From: Rhodoluna sp.
GTDB lineage: Bacteria; Actinomycetota; Actinomycetes; Actinomycetales; Microbacteriaceae
DNA length: 49,943 nt
Assembly: GCA_026393335.1 (NCBI GenBank)
Contig: JAPLAJ010000119.1
Span: forward strand, 1-49,943
Reading direction: 5' to 3'
Shown here: positions 29,510 through 37,782 of the stretch, one piece after another
Numbering within the stretch: position 1 is the stretch's first letter
Layout: every line of letters begins with the position of its first letter
Made by a program: the position numbers and the translations under genes
The notes under the pieces: generated by a model
Seen by the model: only the letters and a program-made list of their open reading frames with translations
Told to the model about the DNA's origin: nothing
Databases searched by the model: none

Positions 29510-30571
29510 TTCAGCAAACTGTGCAAGCAGAGCTTCAGCTGATTTGTTCCAATCGAACTGGTTGGCCTGAGTGATTGATTTCTTTGAAGCTGAAAGCCAG
29601 CTAGCTTGATCTTCTAAACTCTTCACAGCCTTAGCAAACTCTTCTGGAGAGTCAGGATTGAAGTAAGTTCCTGCACTTGAGGCCACCTCAGAGAAAATGT
29701 CCAAGTTAGAGACAACCACTGGAGTGCCAAGCTGCATAGCCTCAACTAGTGGGATTCCGAAACCTTCATCTTTGCTTGCTGAGACTAGTGCGAAAGCAGA
29801 TGACAGAAGGTCTTTGTATTCCTGATCCGAAACGCCTTCATGTAGAACCAAGTCAACTTCAAGGCTTTTAGCCAGTGCTTGAAGTTGAGCCTTTCTAGAC
29901 GAAGAGATCTTACTTAGAAAGTGCAATCTGTAGCCAGGAAGCAGTGCTGCGCCTTTAACTAGGGTTTCGACATTCTTGTAGGGCATGAAAGATCCTATGT
30001 AAATCAAATCCTTGGATGCAGGGAAAGTTCTTGGTTCAACAACCGTGTGCTTATCCGGAGCGTTGTATACAACGGCAACAGGCTTGGTAGCTAGACGATG
30101 CTTTTTAATCAACTGCATTGTTGTTTTCGAGACGGTAGCAATTGCGTCTGCTCTGTTTAGGAGCCAGCGTTGTGGTTGGTAACTCAGGTGATATAAGCGC
30201 CACACTCCCCTGATAAGCAGATTGAGATCCTGAGGAGGTTTGCGATGCCGGTAATAAATCAAGTCGTGCAAGGTCAGTATGAGTTTGTACTTGCGACCAA
30301 AGCTGCCCATGACTTGCATTGGTGAGAATACGTGAGTTACTCCAAGCAGGTTTAGTTTCTTAGCCACGAAAAACTCTGTGATTGATTGAGGGTTGTTTAG
30401 CACAACATACTCAACATCTTTGGGAAGAGAATCTAATTGTCGAAGGTCATGGACTATTGCTACTACCTTGACCTTGTCTGCTAGCGCTTTGAATAGTTCT
30501 GCACTGAATCTACTGATTCCATCGGGGCGGTCAATCCTGATGAACCTGGCATCAAAATGCAGAGTTTTCAT
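29498..30571 (-). CDS. GT4-type glycosyltransferase
   Basis: LTLHDLIYYRHR, ATVSKTT, YIGSFMPYKNVETLVKGA, ALVSASKDEGFGIPLVEAMQLGTPVVVSN. Confidence 0.92.
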   Translation of the reverse strand: MKTLHFDARFIRIDRPDGISRFSAELFKALADKVKVVAIVHDLRQLDSLPKDVEYVVLNNPQSITEFFVAKKLNLLGVTHVFSPMQVMGSFGRKYKLILTLHDLIYYRHRKPPQDLNLLIRGVWRLYHLSYQPQRWLLNRADAIATVSKTTMQLIKKHRLATKPVAVVYNAPDKHTVVEPRTFPASKDLIYIGSFMPYKNVETLVKGAALLPGYRLHFLSKISSSRKAQLQALAKSLEVDLVLHEGVSDQEYKDLLSSAFALVSASKDEGFGIPLVEAMQLGTPVVVSNLDIFSEVASSAGTYFNPDSPEEFAKAVKSLEDQASWLSASKKSITQANQFDWNKSAEALLAQFAELDS

Positions 30572-30573
30572 TG

Positions 30574-31503
30574 TTAGCGCAACTTCGCTAAGAAGCCATT
30601 CATAACATCTACCGCCTCTTGAGCAGCCTCATAGTGAACCAAATGTCCGCAACCTTTGATTTCATAAACTTCTGCATTTGCCATTGATTTAGCTAGTTCA
30701 ACAACAGTGTAGACAGGAGTGATCTCATCTTGGTCGGCAGCAATCATTAAAACTGGCTTAGTAATCTTCTTGACATACGGTGTGACCACATTTTTGATAG
30801 AGGCAACATAGCTTTCCCAGTTGACTTGGGGGTTAGCGAAACTATTGAAGTGTTTGCGATGGACCTGCTTGATCCACTTTCTAAGTTCTTTATTCTTTGA
30901 CTTCGTCGTGAAAGCTGACATCGAATCAACTAACAGGTATGTCTTTGCCATTCGCATTCCGATGTTCTCTGGCACTACGTGAGCGACCCAGTAGTAGAAC
31001 TTAACGAACTCGAGCAAGAACTTTGAGATTCCTCCAACTTTTCCCCCACCCACAGGGTTTACCAGAATCACACTTTCAAATAGATCATGCTCAGCTTCGC
31101 ATGAGCTAATTATTAGAGTCCCAAAGGAGTGCCCAACACCTATGGGTTGAACGAGGCTGATTCCCTTCAAGAATTTGTATAACCATTGAGTGTATGCATC
31201 TAGGTTGTGCACACTCTTTAGCGGCTCTGACTCTCCAAAACCAGGTAAGTCGGGAACATAGACGTTATAGTCGGTGAATCCCCCAGCAAAGGCTTCCAAG
31301 CCATGGTGATCGCCTCGGTAACCGTGAACAAGGACTAGGTTCTTGGCTTTGTCTGGCGAAACCGTAGTTGCTGGGTATAGCCAATAACTCGTGAGCGCTG
31401 AGCCTACGGACACACTCTTAGCCACTGCTCTAGTTTGAGCATCAGCCATTAATTGCGCGGACGTTTTCATTCTCTGTTTTCCATACCTAAATCTCTCTAC
31501 CAA
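30574..31503 (-). CDS. Alpha/beta hydrolase
   Basis: VLVHGYRGDHHG, GVGHSFGTLIIS, AADQDEITPV, GCGHLVHYE. Likely start at the internal ATG (MKTSAQ...). Confidence 0.88.
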   Translation of the reverse strand: MVERFRYGKQRMKTSAQLMADAQTRAVAKSVSVGSALTSYWLYPATTVSPDKAKNLVLVHGYRGDHHGLEAFAGGFTDYNVYVPDLPGFGESEPLKSVHNLDAYTQWLYKFLKGISLVQPIGVGHSFGTLIISSCEAEHDLFESVILVNPVGGGKVGGISKFLLEFVKFYYWVAHVVPENIGMRMAKTYLLVDSMSAFTTKSKNKELRKWIKQVHRKHFNSFANPQVNWESYVASIKNVVTPYVKKITKPVLMIAADQDEITPVYTVVELAKSMANAEVYEIKGCGHLVHYEAAQEAVDVMNGFLAKLR

Positions 31504-31579
31504 TTCTACCTAGCCCTTTAGAAGACATAGAACTGCTCGCCTAGCGGGCAATGTCTGAGTTGCCAAGTAGTCTTTTGCT

Positions 31580-32314
31580 GTGAATGACTCAACGAACAAA
31601 CCGCAACTTCCTGACTGGCTAGGTACTATCGCTGTATTTGATACAGAGACAACCGGCTTGAATCTTTCCCAAGATCGAATTGTTACCGCAGCTCTGCACC
31701 GTATGAACTCAAACGGCGAGATTCTGCCAGGCGGCTATGACTGGGTGTTGAATCCAGGCATTCCGATTCCTGAGATAGCAAGCAAGGTTCACGGCTTCTA
31801 CGACAAGCACGTCCAATCTGCGATGCCAGCATCTGTCGGTGTGCCAGAGATAGTAAATGCGATTGCCGCCTGCTTTGCAGAAGGTATACCTGTGTTGGCC
31901 TACAACGCAGCATACGATTTTACGATTCTTCACTACGAGGCTCTTCGTAATAATGTTGCTCCGCTCACCTTTGGCACAGTTATCGATCCGCTTGTTATTG
32001 ATAAAACAATCGATAAGTACCGCAAGGGCAAGAGAAACCTAGTCTCAGCAGCAGAGCGTTACCAAGTTGAGCTGCTTGCAGCTCACACAGCAAAAGATGA
32101 CGCTGTAGCTGCAGGTCACGTTGGCTTGGCAATGTTGAGGTATTTCTCTGCCCAAGAGAAACCTGTTGTGCCTTTCCCAGATTCAGCACAAAGCCTTCAC
32201 GATCAACAGGCTAAATGGGCGGATGAAATTGAAGCTAGTTATGCCAAGTGGCGTCAAACGGATGTGCCTGACTACAAACCGGTGTTTGGCTGGCCGGTCA
32301 AGAACCTTAGTTAA
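31580..32314 (+). CDS. DnaQ-family 3'-5' exonuclease
   Basis: IAVFDTETTGLNLSQDRIV, LAYNAAYDFTIL, HTAKDDAVAAGHV. Confidence 0.9.
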   Translation: MNDSTNKPQLPDWLGTIAVFDTETTGLNLSQDRIVTAALHRMNSNGEILPGGYDWVLNPGIPIPEIASKVHGFYDKHVQSAMPASVGVPEIVNAIAACFAEGIPVLAYNAAYDFTILHYEALRNNVAPLTFGTVIDPLVIDKTIDKYRKGKRNLVSAAERYQVELLAAHTAKDDAVAAGHVGLAMLRYFSAQEKPVVPFPDSAQSLHDQQAKWADEIEASYAKWRQTDVPDYKPVFGWPVKNLS

Positions 32315-32318
32315 AGAA

Positions 32319-32345
32319 AAAATGGACCTCGATGAGGTCCATTTT
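32319..32345. terminator. Bidirectional terminator between exonuclease and rpmE2
   Basis: AAAATGGACCTC-GAT-GAGGTCCATTTT perfect inverted repeat between convergent genes. Confidence 0.85.
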
Positions 32346-32359
32346 CATTTGGAATCAGA

Positions 32360-32617
32360 TTAGTTCTGAGTACCGAAGTTCTTGTATCTAGCGTTGAAGC
32401 GCTCAACACGACCTGCTGAGTCCATGATTCTCTGCTTACCTGTGTAGAACGGGTGAGACTCTGAAGAGATTTCAACGTCGAATACTGGGTAAGAGTTGCC
32501 ATCTTCCCATTCAATTGTCTTGTTGCTGGTGACAGTTGAGCGGGTAAGGAACGCAACACCTGATGCTAGGTCACGGAATACGACGGTCTCGTACTTTGGG
32601 TGGATATCAGCCTTCAT
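32360..32617 (-). CDS. rpmE2: 50S ribosomal protein L31 type B (zinc-independent)
   Basis: [16 protein letters not shown]...[27 protein letters not shown]; no CxxC. Confidence 0.95.
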   Translation of the reverse strand: MKADIHPKYETVVFRDLASGVAFLTRSTVTSNKTIEWEDGNSYPVFDVEISSESHPFYTGKQRIMDSAGRVERFNARYKNFGTQN

Positions 32618-32703
32618 AAGAAAACTCTTTCAATTCAAAAGGGATGTAGTGCACTTTGGCACTTGGATAAGACTACACCAAATACTAGGAGTTTTGCCAG
32701 TAG

Positions 32704-33486
32704 CTACTTTGCCCGAACTGCGAATCTGCCGCCTTGAAAGGCCACTTCAAGGGGTAATCCATAGGCTTCACTTAGTTTTTCGGTGGTCAAAGTGTGATTT
32801 ATTGGACCGCTTGCGATTATTCTCCCCTGGTTTAGAACCAATGCGTGGGTGAAACCTGCTGGGATCTCCTCAAGGTGATGGGTGACCATAATGATGGCTG
32901 GAGCAGCTGGGTGGGAAGCATATCCGCTGAGAATCTTGATGGTGGACTCACGTGCACCGATGTCGAGGCTAGCTACCGGTTCATCGAGAAGCAAAAGCTC
33001 TGGATCTGGCATCACAGCTCGTGCAATCTGAACTCTTTTGCGTTCACCATCACTTAGTGTTCCAAAAGGTCGGTCAGAGTACTCACTGAGGTGCCATTCG
33101 GTTAGCACTCTCCTAGCTCTTCGTTCGTCGACATCTTCATACATTTCCTTAAATCTGCCGGTTACAGCATAAGAAGCAGTCATCACAGCATCTAGAACTG
33201 TTTCTGAGTTGGGTATCCGACTGGCAATTGCGGTGGAAGCAAAGCCCACTCGGGTGCGAAGTTCAAATACATTGATCTCCCCTAAGGCCTCACCTAGCAC
33301 TCTTGCTGTTCCTGTGCTTGGCTGTAACTGCGCGGCTGCAATCTTGAGCAATGTGGTCTTGCCAGCTCCGTTAGGGCCGACAATTACCCAGCGTTCGTTG
33401 TCTTGGACAGTCCAGTTGATTCCATCCAGGATTGTCTTACCTGAGCGTTGAACACTGACGTTGTTGAGAGCTAGGACTTCATTCAT
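32704..33486 (-). CDS. ABC transporter ATP-binding protein
   Basis: Walker A GPNGAGKTTLLK, signature LSDGERKRVQIARA, Walker B LLLLDEPVASLD. Confidence 0.93.
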   Translation of the reverse strand: MNEVLALNNVSVQRSGKTILDGINWTVQDNERWVIVGPNGAGKTTLLKIAAAQLQPSTGTARVLGEALGEINVFELRTRVGFASTAIASRIPNSETVLDAVMTASYAVTGRFKEMYEDVDERRARRVLTEWHLSEYSDRPFGTLSDGERKRVQIARAVMPDPELLLLDEPVASLDIGARESTIKILSGYASHPAAPAIIMVTHHLEEIPAGFTHALVLNQGRIIASGPINHTLTTEKLSEAYGLPLEVAFQGGRFAVRAK

Positions 33487-33578
33487 ATGATTTCAGCCTA
33501 GGCTATGCATAATTTATGACATCAAAAGACACACACAGCGCTGCTGAGGGCTAGGTTCGAGATTTTAGGCATTAAGGT

Positions 33579-34226
33579 TTGTTTATGAGTCTGAGTCCAC
33601 GAATGCTAGTTATCTTCGATGTCGACTCCACTTTAATCGAGCAGGAAGTCATTGAACTTCTAGCAGATTGTGCTGGCAAAAGATCTGAAGTTGAAGCTGT
33701 CACTGAAAGAGCCATGAGCGGAGAACTTGACTTCACCGCTAGTTTGAAAGCTCGTGTTCGCCACCTCGAAGGCTTACCTGAGACTGTTATCGAAGAGACC
33801 CTTGCCAAGTGTTCTATTACTAAAGGAGCAAAGCAACTAATTGCAGCCATTCATTTAGCCGGTGGAAAAGTTGGTGCTGTTTCCGGAGGCTTCTCACAAC
33901 TGCTTGATCCTTTGGCTAAAGAACTAGAACTAGATTTTCACCGAGCCAACACTTTAGAAGTTGTTGAAGGTTACTTGACTGGAGATGTAACTGGTCCAAT
34001 TATTGATAAACCGGCTAAGGCCACAGCTCTGATTGAATGGGCTCAATCACTTGATCTCGATTTGAAATACACCGTTGCTATTGGCGATGGTGCAAATGAT
34101 TTAGACATGATGGCTGCAGCAGGATTAGCCATCGGCTTTAATGCCAAGCCTAGGGTTCGCAAAGCTGCGGATATTATTTTGGATTCAGCTGACCTAAGTG
34201 AAGCTATAGGTTTACTGGGTCTTTAG
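33579..34226 (+). CDS. serB: Phosphoserine phosphatase
   Basis: VIFDVDSTLIEQEVIELLAD, GAVSGGFSQLL, AIGDGANDLDMMAAAGLAIGFNAKP. Confidence 0.94.
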   Translation: MFMSLSPRMLVIFDVDSTLIEQEVIELLADCAGKRSEVEAVTERAMSGELDFTASLKARVRHLEGLPETVIEETLAKCSITKGAKQLIAAIHLAGGKVGAVSGGFSQLLDPLAKELELDFHRANTLEVVEGYLTGDVTGPIIDKPAKATALIEWAQSLDLDLKYTVAIGDGANDLDMMAAAGLAIGFNAKPRVRKAADIILDSADLSEAIGLLGL

Positions 34227-34990
34227 TGACCGGTTGAATGCAAACCACCGTCAACGTGAATGATTTCACCTGTAGTCATTGGGAACCAGTCACTTAGTAG
34301 CGCAACGATTCCTCTTGCCGCAGGCTCAGTGTCCGCTAGCTCCCAACGAAGTGGAGCGCGATCTACCCAAATGTCTTCCATGCTAGAAAAACCAGGAATG
34401 CTCTTACCAGCAGGAGTTCTAAGTGGACCAGCAGAAATTAAGTTGACACGAATGTTGTCTTTACCCAAGTAACGAGCAAGATATCTTGAAGTTGATTCGA
34501 ATGCGGCTTTAGCAACACCCATCCAGTCATACACAGGCCATGAAACAGAAGCATCGAAGGTAAGGCCTGCAACAGATGAGCCTTCTCTCAAGATTGGCTT
34601 AGCGGCCATGGTGATTGACTTTAGTGAATAAGCAGATACCTGAACAGCTGTTGCAACATCTGGCCATTCGGTTTCAAGGAAGTTGCCTCCAAGAGCTGTG
34701 CCAGGAGCGAATGCGATTGCATGCACGATGCCATCTAGGTGAGGTAGGTGCTCAAGAACTCTGCTTGGCAATGCAGCAAGGTCTTCGTCGTTTGTAGCAT
34801 CAAGTTCGATTACAGGACAAGGGGTTGGTAAGCGAAGGGCGATTTTCTCTGTGATTGCCATCATTCGGCCATAAGAAGAAAGCACAATTTCTGCACCTTG
34901 CTCTTGAGCCAAGCGGGCAACGGTGAAAGCGATTGAGGCCTCGGTTAGAACGCCTGTGATAAGAAGTTTCTTGCCCTCTAAAATTCCCAT
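34223..34990 (-). CDS. fabI: Enoyl-[acyl-carrier-protein] reductase (NADH)
   Basis: LLITGVLTEASIAFTVARLAQEQGAEIV, FDASVSWPVYDWMGVAKAAFESTSRYLARYLG, IRVNLISAGPLRTPA. Confidence 0.94.
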   Translation of the reverse strand: MGILEGKKLLITGVLTEASIAFTVARLAQEQGAEIVLSSYGRMMAITEKIALRLPTPCPVIELDATNDEDLAALPSRVLEHLPHLDGIVHAIAFAPGTALGGNFLETEWPDVATAVQVSAYSLKSITMAAKPILREGSSVAGLTFDASVSWPVYDWMGVAKAAFESTSRYLARYLGKDNIRVNLISAGPLRTPAGKSIPGFSSMEDIWVDRAPLRWELADTEPAARGIVALLSDWFPMTTGEIIHVDGGLHSTGH

Positions 34991-35058
34991 GATTCAATTT
35001 CTTTCTGATCGGTTTGTGTTGCCTGTTTTATTCTGCCAGCAAGTTGCTGATTTTAGCT

Positions 35059-35769
35059 TTAGTGACCCATTCCAAGTCCACCGTCAACTGGAATAACAGC
35101 ACCTGAAATGTATGCTGCATCCTCACTTGAGAGCCAGAGCACTACTTTGGCAACTTCCTCGGGGGATGCAAATCGCCCTGCTGGGATCTTGGCCTTGTAT
35201 TGGTTCTGCACTTCTTCACTCAATTCTGCTGTCATGTCAGTATCAATAAAGCCTGGCGCTACCACGTTTGCAGTTATTCCTCGGCCACCTAGTTCACGGG
35301 TTAGTGATCTGGCCATACCAACTAGTCCACTCTTTGCTGCCGAGTAATTGACTTGACCAGCACTTCCAAGCAAGCCCACTACTGAACCAATGAAAATAAC
35401 ACGGCCGAACTTGGCTTTCATCATGCCTTTGGTGGCGCGTTTTAGAACTCTAAAGGAACCAGTGAGGTTAGTGTTTAGAACATCTTCGAAGTCCTCATCG
35501 GACATTCTCATCAACAATGTGTCGCGGGTAATGCCAGCATTGGCCACAAGGATTTCAACCGGGCCAAGCTTCTCTTCTATTTCAGCGAAAGCTGCATCCA
35601 GAGACTCTGCATTTGTGACGTCTGCTTTAACGCTTAGTGATCCAGCAGGGCCTTCACCACTTCTGACAGTTACTGCGACTCTGTGACCTGCACGAATGAA
35701 CTCTTCAGCTATAGCTTTTCCGATGCCGCGATTTCCGCCGGTAACGAGAACTGTTCTTGAAGTTGACAT
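35059..35769 (-). CDS. fabG: 3-oxoacyl-[acyl-carrier-protein] reductase
   Basis: VLVTGGNRGIGKAIAEEF, LVANAGITRDTLLMRMSDEDF, NYSAAKSGLVGMARSL, NVVAPGFIDTDMT. Confidence 0.94.
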   Translation of the reverse strand: MSTSRTVLVTGGNRGIGKAIAEEFIRAGHRVAVTVRSGEGPAGSLSVKADVTNAESLDAAFAEIEEKLGPVEILVANAGITRDTLLMRMSDEDFEDVLNTNLTGSFRVLKRATKGMMKAKFGRVIFIGSVVGLLGSAGQVNYSAAKSGLVGMARSLTRELGGRGITANVVAPGFIDTDMTAELSEEVQNQYKAKIPAGRFASPEEVAKVVLWLSSEDAAYISGAVIPVDGGLGMGH

Positions 35770-35871
35770 CTTTGTTTCGCCTTCTCAAATAACTAGGTGA
35801 TAATTGGCATGTGAGCAAATCAAGTCTATATCCGGGCTTGTCTAAAGGGCTTCTGGTAAGGAACCTAAAAA

Positions 35872-36186
35872 TTGGCTAAAACTCAGTCGGTAACCTCGTT
35901 AGAGATATCCCCTGAAATAGAACGTCGCAATCGTTTCTACAAATACACTCTGGCCATGATTGTGCGAGTTATCTGCATTGTTCTTGCAGTTAGCGTTCCG
36001 CTGGGCTGGTTAACCCTTCTGTTCGCTATCGGAGCGATATTCCTTCCATACTTCGCAGTTGTGATCGCTAACGCTCAAGGCTCTTCTGCCGCAAAATCGC
36101 TGGCTAAATCAGCTGAAGCTCCAACAATTAGCATCTCCGCCGATGCTTTCAAACAAGCAAAGAGTGCTAATGACGGCGAACAATAG
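35872..36186 (+). CDS. DUF3099-family membrane protein
   Basis: 104 aa, SVTSLEISPEIERRNRFYKYTLAMIVRVICIVLAV, two TMs. TTG start. Confidence 0.7.
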   Translation: MAKTQSVTSLEISPEIERRNRFYKYTLAMIVRVICIVLAVSVPLGWLTLLFAIGAIFLPYFAVVIANAQGSSAAKSLAKSAEAPTISISADAFKQAKSANDGEQ

Positions 36187-36970
36187 ACCTCTAAGAACCT
36201 GGCTAAGTTGGCTCTTTCTCGTAGTCATCTTCACAACAGCATGCGTTTTTCTATCCAAATGGCAATTCGACAGACAAGCAGAAGTTGTTCAAACCAACTC
36301 TAGAATTGCCGCTAGCTACGACGCTGAACCTATTGCCCTTGAAGAGATTCTTAGAGTTGATCAGGCATGGTCTTCTACTTTGGAATTCAGGCCAGTGCTG
36401 GTCTCTGGACAATACATGCCTGAGCTGAGCTATCTTGTTCGAAACAGACCTTTCAATGCTTATCCTGGCTTTTTACAGCTAGTTGCCTTCAAAACAGATG
36501 GTGGCTCAACCATTTGGGTTGAACGAGGCTGGTTACCAACTGGAAGCAAATCAGACTCCCCCGACGATATTCCATTGGTTGATAACAACCATCGACAACT
36601 CACCTTGCGACTTCGTCCAGCCGAACCCACCCTAGATAGAACTGCACCTGCAGGCCAACTCTCAAGCATCGATTTGAAGAGCGCTAGTTTGCTACTGAGT
36701 GACATGAATGTTTACACGCAAAGCTACGGACGTCTGGTAACTGAATACCCAGAACTACCTACTGGTCAAAAGCTAGCTAAACCAGAACTTAGTGAAGGTA
36801 ACCACCTGAGTTATGCAATGCAGTGGATCCTGTTTGGGCTCATGGCAATTGGAGCAGTGTTCTGGACCATTTCTCAAGAGCGTCGGAGAAAACAGGGACT
36901 CCCGCCAAGAAAACTGAAGATCCTAAATAGAGACAAAGACGCTGAAGTTGAAGACAAAATTCTTGAATAA
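36170..36970 (+). CDS. SURF1-family cytochrome oxidase assembly protein
   Basis: RTWLSWLFLVVIFTTACVFLSKWQFDR, YLVRNRPFNAYPGF, WVERGWLPTG, HLSYAMQWILFGLMAIGA; start reset to ATG 36170. Confidence 0.9.
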   Translation: MTANNRPLRTWLSWLFLVVIFTTACVFLSKWQFDRQAEVVQTNSRIAASYDAEPIALEEILRVDQAWSSTLEFRPVLVSGQYMPELSYLVRNRPFNAYPGFLQLVAFKTDGGSTIWVERGWLPTGSKSDSPDDIPLVDNNHRQLTLRLRPAEPTLDRTAPAGQLSSIDLKSASLLLSDMNVYTQSYGRLVTEYPELPTGQKLAKPELSEGNHLSYAMQWILFGLMAIGAVFWTISQERRRKQGLPPRKLKILNRDKDAEVEDKILE

Positions 36971-36974
36971 GAAA

Positions 36975-37002
36975 ATGGCCGCCTAGTTTCGTAGACGGCC
37001 AT
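36975..37002. terminator. Bidirectional terminator between SURF1 gene and rhodopsin gene
   Basis: ATGGCCGCCTA-GTTTC-TAG..CGGCCAT hairpin with one mismatch, between convergent genes. Confidence 0.65.
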
Positions 37003-37016
37003 CTTCTTTCGTTGTT

Positions 37017-37724
37017 CTACTTCTTTAGAGCTCTCAGAGCTACTACACCAAAACCAACCTTGTTGATGACATCTGCAAACACATAGATGATTGCAGCTAG
37101 ACAAACAGCTAGTTCAATGTTCTTTACATCAGATCCTGATAGCTCTAGGAATTCTTGAATTGCTGTTCCGATTGGATAGATAGCCCAACCGAAGATAACG
37201 AACTTCTTCATATTCTCGATTGCTTTCTTCATCGCAGCTGTTCCCTTGGTAGGTTTCAGCATCCAGATTGTGTAAGCGATGTAGATCCAAGCAAGTGAAG
37301 AAATAGTGAAGTTCATGTAGTTACCAGGAGTTCCTGGAACACCGATTTCACCAAAGTAACCGGTAATGATCATCACTAGGTCAGCCAACACTAAACGGTA
37401 TGTGATTCCTTTTGGAGCTCCGGCAAGAGATGCAATAATGCCAAACTCAAGAAGCAAAAGTGGAGTAGTTAATACCCAGTCCAGGTATCTAACTGGCATC
37501 GTTGATTCGATTGCAGCGATATCAGTAACACCAGGGAAAGCAACAATGTCTTTCATCTGCCAGTAAAGAATGGCAGCAATGAAGGTAACCAGAGCCGCAT
37601 AAGTTGCTGTTGCTTTGTGCTCAGGCTTTAGTTCGGTTCTTTCCAAAAGAAAATAAAGAGTTCCAGCTGCCATGGCAACAAAACCCAGCATGAACAGTGC
37701 CTGTGTAATGGTAATTAGGTCCAT
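37017..37724 (-). CDS. Microbial (type I) rhodopsin, probable outward proton pump, proteorhodopsin-like
   Basis: 235 aa, seven TMs; helix C RYLDWVLTTPLLLLEF (D82/T86/E93), helix E GYFGE...SSLAWIY, helix F IFGWAIYPIG, helix G FADVINKVGFG (D218, Schiff-base K222). AGAAAGGATCG RBS before ATG. Confidence 0.94.
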   Translation of the reverse strand: MDLITITQALFMLGFVAMAAGTLYFLLERTELKPEHKATATYAALVTFIAAILYWQMKDIVAFPGVTDIAAIESTMPVRYLDWVLTTPLLLLEFGIIASLAGAPKGITYRLVLADLVMIITGYFGEIGVPGTPGNYMNFTISSLAWIYIAYTIWMLKPTKGTAAMKKAIENMKKFVIFGWAIYPIGTAIQEFLELSGSDVKNIELAVCLAAIIYVFADVINKVGFGVVALRALKK

Positions 37725-37782
37725 GATCGATCCTTTCTAGATCTGTCTAAACCACACTATTAGAGCACTAGGGCAAAACGGC

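Noticed and set aside
32311-32559. 82-aa minus-strand ORF overlapping rpmE2
   Set aside because: Out-of-frame overlap with the well-supported L31 gene.
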